Shown here: piece after piece, positions 36,056-48,052 of the stretch | How the letters are laid out: each line of letters opens with the position of its first letter | Numbering within the stretch: position 1 is the first letter of the stretch | Assembly: GCA_019188255.1 (NCBI GenBank) | Contig: JAETXT010000008.1 | Coordinates: 248,001-312,000, forward strand | Direction of reading: 5' to 3' | DNA length: 64,000 bases | From: Verticillium longisporum | Taxonomy: Eukaryota; Ascomycota; Sordariomycetes; Glomerellales; Plectosphaerellaceae | Made by a program: the position numbers and the translations under genes | The notes under the pieces: model-generated | Seen by the model: the letters and a program-made list of their open reading frames with translations, nothing else | Told to the model about the DNA's origin: nothing | Databases searched by the model: none

Positions 36056-38517
36056 ATGGCGCATCGGCAAGACCGCCACCAGCAGCCGCCCTCCTACCAG
36101 GATGCCGTCAGCCGCCTCGACTGGCTGGCGTTGGTCGCGCCCTATGTCGCTGTCACCGACTATCCTCACCTTTGTTCTGTGAATAGTCACTTCTGCAGCG
36201 TCTTTGCTCCCCGGTTGTGGAACGATCCGCTGCGAACGGTGCGAGTTCTTGGTCTTGAGCCGAGTCACGGTCAGTCCTCAGTGTGCAATCTGTCTCAGCG
36301 TCTTGCTACATGCCGCTCACATGCACAGACCTCGACTGGTACTTTCACTTCGTCTTCGTCCGTGCACCTCGAACAAGGCCTTCCGTCCTGCGTCTCGTGA
36401 CCGTGCTCGACTTTCGCGACTTCGCCAAGGACAACACGCAGTTTTCGAGCGATGACAGCCCAAAGACCGTTCCGGAAACGTTCAGGAGGCTGCCAACACT
36501 GTTTCCCCGTCTTCGATGCATCCTTTTGGACGGTCACGTCGAGGCTGACCCAGCCTCGTTGGCAGCGACTCATGCCAGTGGCGGCGTCCTCCAACCCCTC
36601 TTGCTGAGCATTGCCGACTGCGATGTCCACTTGTCCATGTCCTTCTTCACTTCCGGTTTCCTCCGCAATATCGTGCATCTCGACGTGTCATGCCTGCCCG
36701 GGTCTCTCCAGGGTCTATTGACCACGGCACAGGCACCCGGTGGATTGCCCCACCTGAGGATCCTCAAGGCCAAAGGCCGGGAACTCGATGATAGCGCGGT
36801 CGAATCGTTATGCGAGGCCTTCCGGCGACGACTTTGGAGCTTTGACCTCAGCGACAACAAGTTGAGCAACAGCATTATTGCTGCTCTAGCTACCATGCAT
36901 GCAGGTGCGACGGCATTGCGCACCGATGCACACTTTGAAGTCGAGGGTACGCTGCTGAGGTCAGCTGACCCAGGTGATGATTTGTACGGACCGTTCATGC
37001 TCATCCGGGAGTCCGATGTCAGCGCCGAGTTTTGCCATCCAGACCGGTACTTCGCCGATGCCCCCGCTTATTCAGTCGACGGTGTCTACGGCCATGACTC
37101 GGTTCGTTCTGACGGTCGCGCCCCGCTCAGGAGTGACGCGGCCGCTAGCATCAAGACAGTCCTCGCCGGAGGCTTGGACCACCCGGCGCCAGACGATGCC
37201 CAGCTCACTCAGCTCGACGTGTGCTCGGCGCCGTATGGCCTGACTCATCTCGACCTGACTGGAAACCGGCTGACTTCTTTTGGTGTCGACAAGCTGCTGC
37301 GCACGACACCTGGCCAGCTGAAATCCCTGGCCTGCGACGCGCCGCTGCTGGAAACCTATGGCGTACCCTGGCCGAGTGCGTGGCCCAAGGGGACCAAGAT
37401 GTATGGCATCTTGGGATCAGCCCACACATTCCGTCCCGTCTTCTCGTCCAACCTCCAAGCCCTCCGCATACATCACTCGTTCGTCACACAGATACCAACA
37501 CTCGAGACCACCGGCATGTCAACAATGGCCCGCCTCTGGTTCGCAGAGACGATGATCCGCGATTTCTCCGAGACGGCCTATCCACAGGCCTTCGCGCCCG
37601 ACATGAACCCACGGCTGACGTCCCTGACGCTCACCAAGATCCCTCGGCGCTCAGTCGGACCGTTGACCTCGAAGCTGACCCACTTCTTGAGGCTCGCTGC
37701 TCTCCAGGAACAGGCGATTGGTGACACCAGCCCATCCGCCCGCCGCCGCCGCAGCCCTGCCGTGCTCCGCGGCATACGGCATATTCGCCTCGAATTCGAG
37801 ACTGACCCTGTAGAGGATCCCGCCGGCTGGTCCAACGAAGATGACCTCGACGCCAATCGGCTCATGGACATGGGCGTTGAGGAGGGCTTCAGCTTCTTCC
37901 AGAACGAGAACATTGTGCCCAAGCCGAAGCTGCCCCCACGGCCCGTGGCTGCCCCGCACATGACCTCAGCATCCGAGACGTCAGCCGCTGTCCCCTCAAG
38001 TGCCGGCACGGGCCCTTCGGCCCGACTCGAGCACGAGCCATACACTCTAAACACCAGCGAGTACATAGACCACACGCTGAGATGGGCGGGCAAACCCTAC
38101 GAAGCTCGCGTCTGGATCGGAAACGGCATCCCAGGCACCTGTGCCGCCGTCAACGCGTACATGACGGCGCTGTGCGACCCGACGATGAGGACCGGCATCG
38201 TCGGACCCGCTACCCCGGCGCACGTCAAGGCGGGCGTCCCGGCCGGAGCGCTCCTGTTCTACGCTGCTTGGAATGCCATTGTGGTCCCGAAAGCTGCTCG
38301 TACGCCAAGCAAGGCCGAGGTGCACAATATGCACGACGTCATTACAGCACTCAAAGCCCACCGCCTCAAGACACGAGCTGCGTACGAGACGGCAAGAGAC
38401 AGGGCCGGCACAGACGAGGCGGCTGCTGCAGAGCCCCATCTGTTCTGGTCGGGAAAGCTCGAGGTGGTGACGCAGCAGAGCATGGCTCACTATCGGTCGT
38501 CACGATACTGGAGATGA
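36056..38517 (+). CDS. Leucine-rich-repeat domain protein of unknown function
   Basis: There are two exons, 36056-36269 and 36329-38517, with a 59-nt intron, giving 800 aa. The N-terminus (WLALVAPYVAVTDYPHLCSVNSHF) resembles an F-box-like helical segment. Imperfect LRRs follow: RNIVHLDVSCLPGSL, LPHLRILKAKGRELDDS, LWSFDLSDNKLSNS, LTHLDLTGNRLTSFGVDKLL and LKSLACDAP. A region near 560-650 is Pro/Ser/Ala-rich. The C-terminal 180 residues (from about EYIDHTLRWAGKPYEARVWIGNG) form a separate conserved-looking block. No catalytic motif was seen. It may be a substrate adaptor for an SCF-type ligase, but the F-box match is weak and the function is unknown. Confidence 0.85.
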
Positions 38518-40287
38518 AGGTTTCATGCCATGACTTGGACCGCGTCCGACAGCTGGCGGTAGCCCCAGGCTACATTATTTGTTTTTCCTCCCGTGGCCCG
38601 ATGAAACGGGCACCCGTCGGGTAGAGCCGTCCTCCGTCTCCCGTTTGAAGCTGCAATGTGTCAGGAGAGGGCCTCTGACATGGTGCAAAACAACAACGCT
38701 GGCGGCCAAATTGCCCTGTCGAATCACCGTGGCTTCCTTGCCAGCTCAGTGCTGCCATGCGAGGCAAGCGACCGCCTAAACAATCAAAGCGGGAAAAAGC
38801 AAAGCTTGCGTTGTTTGCGCAACCGACTTCAGCTGAACGCCAGGCGCCCACTTCGCATCCAATAGCGGGTCTGCAAATCTTCAGCTGGCTGCGCGATCAT
38901 TCTGGGTCCTCAACACGATCGGCTTCGCCGGGTTACAGGGAAGAGACCGATCGTCAATTCTAAGGGGTGGCCGTGTCCCATGTTCATTTCGGTCATATGG
39001 GGAAAGTTTTCAAATTCGGTCTTCAACCATCGACTTTGCCCACACCCCTGGACGCCGCCTCGGGACGCTAACCTGGCGATCTCGTGTCTCGCCCTGAGCA
39101 CCCTGTCTCTGACCTGCATTGGTGTTCTTGGTAGCTCAACTGTCGACACACCCTCCTGGGTAGACGGCCTGGGGTGGGGGCTCAATGAGCAAATCAAGGA
39201 CAGGTTCAGCAATCCGGCAAACAGGGCGAGAGAAGCAAATAGCCACGTCTGGGCTCAACCCCTGAGGGGACCACGTGAGCGGCTGCAAGACAGACGAGAC
39301 AGTCAAGGTCGTTCGAGACACAGGCCGCTCCATGACAGGACATAATGTCCCTCTTGTCTCGAGCTTGGGGCAAGGCACGGAGAAGATTCCCCGCTACGAG
39401 GTCAGCATCAGTAGAGACATGTCTTGGGGAGAATAGGGTCTGACTGGGAGCTGGCATTGTTCTCGCACATGTAGTCGTAGGTCCCCTCTTGCTATTCCTT
39501 CGTTGCGATCGAGAAATCGCCTGCTCATCGACAGCCTGCTCCTTGTTTTTCTATGTCGGACGACAGATCTGCCGTGCACCCAGCACTGACGGGTAGATCT
39601 CTCCGTGAGACTTCCTTGCGAGACATCCAGGGTCATGTTCATTTGGGACTTTGTCGGAATTGTCTTGTCGATGCAGTGAAACCCACCTGTTCGTATGGCC
39701 ATTATCTTTCTCGATCGCAGTTTGCGATGTCTGCTTTTCTTGAAGAAAGAAAGAAAAGCTGACCTCTCGCAGTCGCCGAGGTCAGGGTTCTGGTCGTGTG
39801 ACTCGATCCTACGATTGAGTTCGAGATGGCTGCTGTGGCACTCCCACATGTTTAATTGACAGATGCCTGTGTTGGCTTGTTTGTTGTTGTTCGGCAAACG
39901 CCCGAAAAGATACGGGACAGGGACCAACCTGCAGGGACGCATCGGACTCGGGATCCGGAGGCCCGGCACGTACATGGCCACGACTGTGCCGGCCGAGGGG
40001 ATGCTGTCGGCATCATGACGCCGGGCGGCCCGTTCCAATTGAGAATTAGTGATTTTCACCGGGCGATAGTTGTGTTCTGCGCCTTTGGCTTACGATGTGC
40101 GGGGTTGTCAGGCCTCGGAGGATTTCTGACCTCACGTCATCCCGACCTCGCGGCACGGCATACTTGCTGATCAAGCAATATCGCCCGGCGTTGGACATGC
40201 ATATGTACACCACGTCGACACGACATTTTCTCTCGCGCTTCTCTCTCAAATATCAAGACCTCATAGATATTTCCAAGATAGACCATT
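38518..40287. other. Intergenic, no supported gene
   Basis: About 1.8 kb without coding signal; it includes the promoter of the hydroxyacid dehydrogenase gene. Confidence 0.45.
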
Positions 40288-41557
40288 ATGAGTGTGCCTT
40301 CCATTGAGCGTGTCCTTTTCGCGCTGCCCGTGCCCGAGCCGAAGGAGGCCTTGGCTCGGCTGAAGCAGAAGTTCCCTCAGATCGAAACAACCTGGATCAC
40401 GACAGCTGGTCCCGACAAGGCGGGATGGGGTCCTGGTGACCTTGACAAATGTGAGCTGTCTCGATAGTTTGTTGGACTGATGCCATCTGAGATCTTCATC
40501 TAACATGACGGTAGCCATCTTCGCCGACAAGACAGTCCTTATCACCCTCTCTGCCCTGCCTCCCACAGCCGCAGATGCTCCCAACCTCAAGTTCATACAC
40601 TTTGCCGGATCTGGCATGAACCATATCGCGGGCCATCCCATCCTGACTGATTCTACCATTCCGTTGACCAACTCGCGGGGCATCGCTGGCCCGCCCATTG
40701 CTGAATGGGTCGTCATGACGGCCCTGGTGCACAACCACAAGTATGATTATCTCAACGAACTGCAACGGGAGTCAACATGGGGTAGCTTCAACGACTTTTG
40801 GTCCGTTCGCGACGTTGTTGGCCAACGTATCGGCATCCTCGGCTACGGCGCCATTGGGCGGCAAGGTCAGTATTCACCGCCGTAGAGACTTCTGCCAGAG
40901 GCTGGCTGACGATGAACAGTCGGCCGCATCGCCAAAGCTCTGGGCATGGACGTCGTTGCTTTCACGGCGACGCCCAAAGATACCCCCGAGAAGAGAAAGG
41001 ACAGAGGTTACATTGTCCCCGGCACCGGCGACCCTGAGGGAGAGTACCCCTCCGCGTGGTACCATGGCCTCGACAGGGCCTGTCTGCACGAGTTCCTAAA
41101 GCAGGACCTTGATATCATTGTCATTGCTCTGCCCTTGACGTGCGTATAACAGTCCTCACCAGTAACCCCTTCACCCAGTTCATGGGGCCTGACCGCTGAC
41201 CTCGTGAGCAGCGACCAGACGAGACACCTATTCTCTGCTGAGGAGTTTGAGATACTCGCGAGTCGCAAGGCTTTCGTGAGCAATATTTCGCGCGGCGCCA
41301 TCCTCGACCAGGATGCCCTCGTCGCTGCCCTCGAGTCGGGCAAGCTACGCGGCGCGGCGCTCGACGTGACGGATCCGGAGCCGCTGCCGGCCGATCACCC
41401 GCTTTGGAAGGCGCCCAATGTCATCATCACGCCGCACATTAGCTCCATCGTCGGCAACTACACCGAGAGGGTCCTGGGCGTGGTGGAGCTTAACCTCGGG
41501 AGGCTACTTAGCGGCGGCGAGCTGGTGAATCTGGTGGATAGAGAGAGGGGTTACTAG
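40288..41557 (+). CDS. D-isomer-specific 2-hydroxyacid dehydrogenase
   Basis: There are four exons, 40288-40450, 40515-40865, 40920-41139 and 41212-41557, with introns of 64, 54 and 72 nt, giving 359 aa. The NAD(P)-binding motif GYGAIGRQVG spans exons 2 and 3. The catalytic Arg is in NISRGAILD, the Glu in DPEPLPADHPLW and the His in ITPHISS, all as expected for the GyaR/GhrB/SerA superfamily. The C-terminal catalytic lobe ends in LVNLVDRERGY. It reduces an alpha-keto acid to a D-2-hydroxy acid, or the reverse, in the cytosol. Glyoxylate/hydroxypyruvate is a common substrate of such fungal enzymes, but specificity cannot be read here. All four exons join in frame with standard borders. Confidence 0.93.
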
Positions 41558-42605
41558 GTAACGGTTGCGAGGTTACATGGGGCTCTCCGGCCTTGAGGGT
41601 TCGGTCGGAATGTTTTTAGACTTTCATCTCATCTTGAACTGCGAGTTTCTCAGACTTTTGAGTGGTGGAAACAGAATAAGAAGTGAGCAGGGCCTCGTAT
41701 GCGTTGTGGCAGTGACTGGGATTAGCTCTTCACCAGCCGATGATGCCGACCAGCCAGCTACGTACGGCCTGCTAAGGTGTACGAGGTTCACACAACGTCT
41801 GGTTGGCAACATGGCAGTGGAAGTTCTGGAGCACACGATTACGACACGTGTATTGACCAACGAGAATGTCGTGCATCGTTCATCATGTTCGCATGGAAGT
41901 TCGGCCAGGGACTGGGATGGATCCATGGCGTACCATGGTCAACCCCTTCCTGTCCTCTTTCGACTCGCTACCGCTCTCAAATGCCGTCCAGCTCAGAGGG
42001 TAGCAGGCTAGGATGAAGCTTCCCGATACATCAAATGCGTTTGATCCCGCATGGGTCGACGGCATGTTGCCTTGCCTCCGCATATAGCTCAACACATATA
42101 CGGTGGTCGGGGCATTGGCGGTGACAACAGGGACGTGCTACGTGAAAATGCCACAGAGTTTATTTCATTGTGATTGCCCTCGGAACCTATGATCTATTTG
42201 TATGCTTGATGGACCTGACAAGCCTGACAGGGTGCAAAAATCCATGCAAGGGGAACCATGCTCCTGCAAGTCATCCGGTGAGGACAATAGTCGTAGGCAC
42301 GGCCTGAGGCGATCCTACTTGAGTGCTGAATGTCCCGGTCAATGAAGCGCCTCGTTTACTTGTGAAGTCGACATTGCGATATACATTCATAGCCATGTCC
42401 AGCCTATGCGGAAGTCTGTTATCGACCCTGTCCATGCTGGCAACGTGGCTCACAACCCATCGACCGTGAAGGTACGATGAACCCATCACCAAGCCCGGCA
42501 TATATGCACACAGAAAGTCACGATCGGAAGACCATCACGTCCTGGGGGGTACCTGGACTAAAATGATCAAGCGCAGGGGCAAAAGCATATCGCCGAAGCG
42601 TCTCA
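41558..42605. other. Intergenic, no supported gene
   Basis: Spacer between the dehydrogenase and the tRNA gene. No coding signal was seen. Confidence 0.45.
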
Positions 42606-42677
42606 TTCCGAACCAGGGAATCGAACCCTGAGCCTGACGGTGAGAGCGTCAAATGTTAGCCATTACACCAGTTCGGA
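42606..42677 (-). tRNA. tRNA-Glu (CTC), intronless
   Basis: Read on the minus strand, the acceptor TCCGAAC pairs with GTTCGGA. The D arm follows, then the anticodon arm TGACG-CTCTCAC-CGTCA with anticodon CTC, and a T arm containing GGTTCGATTCC (the B box). The discriminator is A and CCA is not encoded. A TTTT run about 25 nt downstream can serve as the Pol III terminator. No intron is present. It stands alone, 3 kb from the TIR elements at 45 kb. Confidence 0.96.
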
Positions 42678-45042
42678 TGGTGTTGAGGAAGTTTATCATG
42701 CGACGGCTCTGATTTTTTCTCCCAATGGGTGGAGACCGTTGCGGGGATCCCGCCTGCCTGGACCCGAATCTCGAAAGAGTACGAGGAAGCTTCAAAGCGC
42801 GACGGGCTCGCCCCACCAGCTTGTGTGCTCTGCTTCTGCGTCCAGGAACGATATGACACCTGAACGTTCAAGGAGCGCGTCTCCCCACGAGGATGCTTTT
42901 CTCTAAAGCCACGGCCGACAGCTTCTTGCCACCCAAGCGTCTGACTCGTTGCCGGTGATCAAGTATCATCACAGGTGCAAGGGAGATGGACCCGAGCAAA
43001 CGGCTCCAAGCGCGGAGGCGGGAGGGACCCCCTCTCTGCATTGCATCGAGGAGAGAGGCTATCGAGACCCTGGACGCACACCAAGTTGGTGGACTGCACG
43101 ACAGGTTGTCAAGCTGCCCTAGCGACACACCTCGACCTCAACCTCAACCACAGCAGACCGGCATCATGCATGTGTAGGTCCTGACCGCAAGAGAGCCCGT
43201 CGGGTCTTCTCAGAGAGAGAGTGAAAGAGTGAGGCAAGACAGAAGTGGTATTCCAGACATCTCTCGGGCCTTTGGCGGGGTCTGTTCACAGGATGTCTTG
43301 GACTTCTCGATACCCCAGGCGGTAGCGACGAAGCCCCCGTGGGGTCGGCAGGCTGAAACACACATCTCAGGGTGCTGGAACTGCTCGAGAAGGGCGTTCG
43401 AGGAAGGGCGGCTTGGGGAAACAAGCAGTCATCTGATGTCTGCCAGAGTTTCAATAGTGCGGTCCCGAGATTACCACTGCTGGTGCACGATAAGGCCAGG
43501 GGCAGTGTGCCGCATCGAAGAAATAAATTGCCCGGCGGCAGACAGACGAGACGGATGGACGGACAGAGTGACTCGGATTGGTGATGGTTGAGCGGCTCTG
43601 CGCAGAAGTGTAAAACATACTGGAGAGCCTGCTGATGTGCCCAAAACCGCATCCATTGACTTTGCCTCCTCTGGAGACTGCATGCTTTCCCCAATTTGCT
43701 CGCCTTGCTCGCCTTGCTGGCCCCCGAGATCAGCGACCTCTTGCATGCAGGACAGCCGATCGGTATTCCTTCTGACATCTCCCAGACTGCATGTCTTGCT
43801 CGTTGTAGGAGTTGGTTCAGATACACATGTCCGCCTCCCCGATGCGACCCAAAATTCCATGCAGGGTTCTTCTCTGCCCGTCCCTGTTTGAGATCCTTCG
43901 ACCAAGCATTCGTCCGACGTCAAGTTGACGCTGATAGACAGACCTCAAGCGTGTGTTGAAAGCTGTACATGAGATTTTCTCGCAGAATAAACAGACAGAG
44001 TGATGCTGGAACATGTGATTGGCAGGTCATTGATGTACAGCAGACGACACACTCAACAACACGTCCTTGTTGATCTTAGGTCACATCCCAAGGCAAAGTG
44101 GCGGCCAAGGACAGCACCGCCACAAGTGCCATTGGCTCATGTGGCTGGTGATGCAACTGTGGCACATCATGTGGCTGAACGCCGGAGGTCCCGACCAAAC
44201 TGACAGCCGCGAAAACCTGTTTTGAGGATCCGCCATGGAGACACCATACGCCTAGCGGCTTGGAGACTTGTTGGGAAGCTTCGCACTGGACGGGCACCCG
44301 AACCCCGACCTGCTTCCCGCGACGCCGGTGCTGAGAGTCCGACGTCTGGTCTGTTGTGCGACCCTATCGAGGAAGACCGGCACGGGAATCACACCAACAT
44401 TCCTCATCGGCCTGATACAGCGCTGTCATAGGCACTGTTGTTCGTGCCAGAGGTTCGAGAGCAGGGCTTTAGGCGGGAATAATACCTTGTGCCGTGCGAC
44501 ACGAGGAGTGCGCTGAGTGAGCAACGGGACATTGTAAAGGGAACTTGCCGGACCCTCCCCAACACCATCAACACGAGAGAACAACTGTGCTACGGGCAGA
44601 ATGAAAGGCGTGGGGCTAACGCGAAGGAATCTTCTTCTTTTTCTCTCGCCCTCCGTTTTCTGCTTTCCCATGCTCAGCTCTGCTGAATTCATATCGAGTA
44701 CCAAGCAACACAGCCATGCCCGCAAGGCAAAGTCGTCGATCAGGGGATAATGACTGGTGCGTCCTCGTGGGTGGTGCGCACCAGATGAAACGTACCGGCA
44801 GTTGCTATTTTCAGACGATCGACGTCATAGCCCCTGAGGCATCACCGTTGATCAGCCTTGGGGGCGGTCTAAGGCCAGCGTCTAGACTCTTGCGGACTCG
44901 CAAACGACCCATTGTGTACCAGTGTACCACGAGCAGGAGAAAGCTAACTAACTCTGAAGTCGAGCTTGTGAGCAAACGGCCCGTGTCTAACTGCCGCTCT
45001 GGGTTGACAACTTTTCTATTTTCCCTTTCAAAACGAGGTATA
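42678..45042. other. Intergenic, no supported gene
   Basis: Open frames here (for example 43164-43826 on the minus strand) lack domains and exon structure. Nothing else was recognised. Confidence 0.45.
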
Positions 45043-45619
45043 AGCTCACCTGACCATTGGGTGTCGACCTGAGCTGACCATTGGGTCCGCTTTTAATTTA
45101 CGCTAAACCTCTTTAGGAACCGACCTGACCATTGGGGGTGCTATAGGGTGCGATTAAAAGCTATATCGGAATATCACGTGCCTTAGTTACCTAATACAAT
45201 GGAGGCCAGACCACCAAGTCCACTGAGGTCAGACCACTAAATCCATTAAGGCCAGACTACTAAGGTCAGACTACTAAGTCTACTAAGGTCAGACTACTAA
45301 GTCTATAAGGCCAGATTACTAAATCTATTAAGGCTAGACTACTAAATCTATTAAGGCTAGACTATTAAATCTATTAAGGTTAGCTTATTAAAGCTATATA
45401 ATAAGGCTTTTAATTTTTTTCTAATTTTTTTAGAAAATAATCGATTCAGAATAGATTATCGAAGATAGGGAAATCAGTTAATCTTAGGTAAGCCTATTTT
45501 AATACTTTCACCCTATTCTAGTACCCCTAATGGTCAGGTCAGTTCCTAAAGAGGCTTAGCGTAAATTAAAAGCGGACCCAGTGGTCAGCTCAGGTCGATA
45601 CCCAATGGTCAGGTGAGCT
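45043..45619. mobile_element. Non-autonomous element with about 108-bp terminal inverted repeats
   Basis: The left arm (about 45043-45150) and right arm (about 45510-45619) are inverted copies over about 108 bp. They differ by a few substitutions, all transitions as far as I can see, and one small indel. Each arm carries three direct copies of a CTGACCATTGGG-like subterminal motif, spaced irregularly. The interior is AT-rich and non-coding and holds a 23-bp minisatellite. The ends read AGCTCACC...GGTGAGCT. A target duplication is not clear on the left side. Long arms with subterminal repeats and no gene fit a MITE mobilised by a transposase encoded elsewhere. Confidence 0.8.
45202..45398 (+). 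repeat. 23-bp minisatellite, about 9 units
   Basis: Units start at 45202, 45225, 45248 (truncated to 14 bp), 45262, 45285 (22 bp), 45307, 45330, 45353 and 45376. The first unit reads GAGGCCAGACCACCAAGTCC plus ACT. Later units replace successive Cs by Ts and the leading G by A, so the array becomes steadily more AT-rich from left to right. It lies entirely inside the TIR element at 45043-45619. Confidence 0.85.
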
Positions 45620-45873
45620 ATCCCTTTGATGCCGAAATTTGGCCTCAGTACTTCATATGATCGACAGCCAAGTGGCAGAAAATAGATGTCGCCAATTGAA
45701 TTAAAGGATAGAACGAACAGTACATCTACATGCCTGTACGTTACTTGTTTTTTACAGACCTACCCGCTATAACCATGTACTGAGTGAGTACCTGTCAAGA
45801 TCCATATTAGAGCTATTCAGGCAGGCGGTGATCAGTATATGTACTGAGGCCAAATTTCGGCATCAAAGGGATA
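45619..45873. mobile_element. Small MITE (about 251 bp) with 35-bp inverted repeats and TA flanks
   Basis: Positions 45617-45651 and 45841-45875 are exact reverse complements over 35 bp. Taking TA as the duplicated target, the element proper is 45621-45871, beginning TCCCTTTGATGCCGAAATTT. The interior is short, AT-rich and non-coding. Its left end directly abuts the right end of the previous element. Confidence 0.8.
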
Positions 45874-48052
45874 GCCTCTTTCAAAACCGCTGCCCCGCCC
45901 GTACGGTTGTACGGGGCAGATGCGAAGACGGTGGCAGTGGCGACGGAATGTGGGCGACGGAGCCAAAGGTTTCAGTGCGTGACGGTTGCTTCCATCGTGG
46001 ACGAATGATGATTGAACACTAGGTTTGACTCGTTGTCCAGCAAAGCGTGCAAGGCTTCCCTACCGACCCGTCTCCTCACAGAGATTGTGAGAGCCTAGAT
46101 CCTGGTGGGGGTGCGACAGAAGCATTGAGCAGACAGACAAGGAGTATCGGCACGGTCTCTCTGCCCAATGTACCTTGGCGTAATCGTGGTCGCGACCATG
46201 AGAGGATCCGTGTGGTGCTGGTGCTTGCGGCGCTGACTAGACGTACTGAGTCTCGGGTGGTGGGAGGTGGGTGATGGGCGGTGGCAGTGCGGGCACGCCG
46301 CCGTCCCGTGCTTTGCAGTGCAGTGCTCAGGAAAGACAGCCCCCCGAAGCTGACTCGCCCGTTCGCATGCTAATAAGGTAGGTAAGGCACCGTGCCTTGG
46401 GGACCTTCGAAGGGGAACCCTCGTCCCAAGGGGAAATAGTCGTTCCCGGTGGATGGGAGCGCCTCACGATTCGGGATTGAGGATGTAATGACCAACTACC
46501 TGGACAGCTGTCAATGTCGAGGGTCACGCCTTACCCATGGAACCTTGCTCATGAGACGGCTTCCCCGCGAGATTGGCAATGTCAAATACCCTTGAAGGAG
46601 CGGGCAAGCAGCCCTCATCTCCTCCCCCTCCCCATCGCTCAAAGTAGGCAGTGCATCAGGCTGGCCGTTTTCGAGATGGGCAGCGATCGTGAGACGGAGG
46701 TAAAATGCGCCCGGAACTGTGGGCGAGGATTCGGGTTCGAGGGGGCGGCCGCGTAGGCTCTGCATGCTGCGTGCTGGGGAAGGCAGTGTGTGTTGTGATT
46801 ACTGTTCTTCACTGTTCTTCCCTACTGGCTCACGCGAGGGCGAGTTTGGGGGCAGTGCTAGCGGTCGCTACAACGTCCATGGGCCATGGGCGGTTCGGGC
46901 TTAACGGCGAGTTTCCTTTTCGCGTCGAGGCCGAGGTCGGTGTGATGTGGGATCAGGCAGCAGTTTAAGGAAAGTTGGCTATTCCTTTCTCATGGCAATT
47001 GAAATCGATTGTCAAATGTCTCTGAGCTGATGTGATGTGCTCTCATAGAGTTGGCCAGTTGAATGAGGCGAAGCGCGACTGTGCACCCGGGCTTGTCAAC
47101 TCCCTTCATCTGCCGATACACTGTACGGTCGGTCATGATCATGGCCATTGCCTACAGTGCATCTCAAGGAGGGAGGGAGTGTCATATCTGCTCACAGCGC
47201 TCGCGCAGTACTGTGGCCTGTTCTGTTGTTGGAGGCAAAGTACGGCCTTCTTCCCCTGGCTTACCTAAGGCGGTACTTCAGGAGGTAGGTAGGTACTTCG
47301 TATCACAATTACAATGCGAAGAGGGGGCAGTTTCGCGGTGCGAGAGTGCGAGATCCCAGCAATGACAGCCAACGGATACTTCCGAAGAACGAGAAGCAGC
47401 CCGTCCGGACATCTCATTGGCTCGGGCCTTCGTCTGGCGGGGTCGGCCTCGTTGTTTGTGCTAGGCCCGATTGGGCGCCGGCCTCCATGAGCTGACGCGT
47501 CCCCCTTCCCTCCCCTTCCCCCACCGCCAGCAATTGCGCTCTCAGCCCCCTAGGTCTAAGTTGATGCCCATTCCCAGTTTTGGAATTGGCCCGGGCCCGC
47601 CATGCACAGGCAGTAGGCAGTAATCAATCGTTCTTCTTGTTCCCGCCCACCAACCCGTCCGTCTCAAGTACTTTTCCTTTCCAAGTCCCAAGAAAAAGGT
47701 CCCCCGCCCAGCACTTGTACTTTGTCAGGCTGCCTCCTGCCCACCCCCGAGAAACAACCCCGATCTTTCCTCAGTCATCCTCATCCACCACCACCTCCCA
47801 TTGTATCCAACGTCGTTCACTTTTGCCTACCGCTGTCAGCATCACCATCGCCGTCGCTACGACTACGATTAAGTACTCCAACACAGCATCGAATCAAGCA
47901 GACAATCGACAGCAATCGAGCCCCTCCCAAGTGCTTGCCCCGTGGTCTAGGTGTACACTCTCCTGACCCCAACACACGCCAATCTACCTGGTAAAAAGGC
48001 ACTCCCACTTTCGCCGGCCGACCGAAAGCCTTGTCCGATACAAATAGTCGCC
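45874..48052. other. Intergenic and leader of the bZIP gene
   Basis: No coding signal from 45.9 to 47.5 kb. From about 47.5 kb the plus strand is C/T- and CA-rich, consistent with a 5' leader of the bZIP gene. An open extension upstream of the chosen ATG has no ATG of its own. Confidence 0.5.

Noticed and set aside
39394..40059. 221-codon minus-strand frame
   Set aside because: No domain or plausible promoter arrangement; reads like random sequence.
43164..43826. 220-codon minus-strand frame
   Set aside because: No domain, low-complexity and Ser/Arg-biased; overlaps equally long frames on the other strand.
45202..45398. Regular repeats that might suggest a CRISPR array
   Set aside because: Units are directly adjacent without spacers, inside a eukaryotic TIR element; it is a minisatellite.
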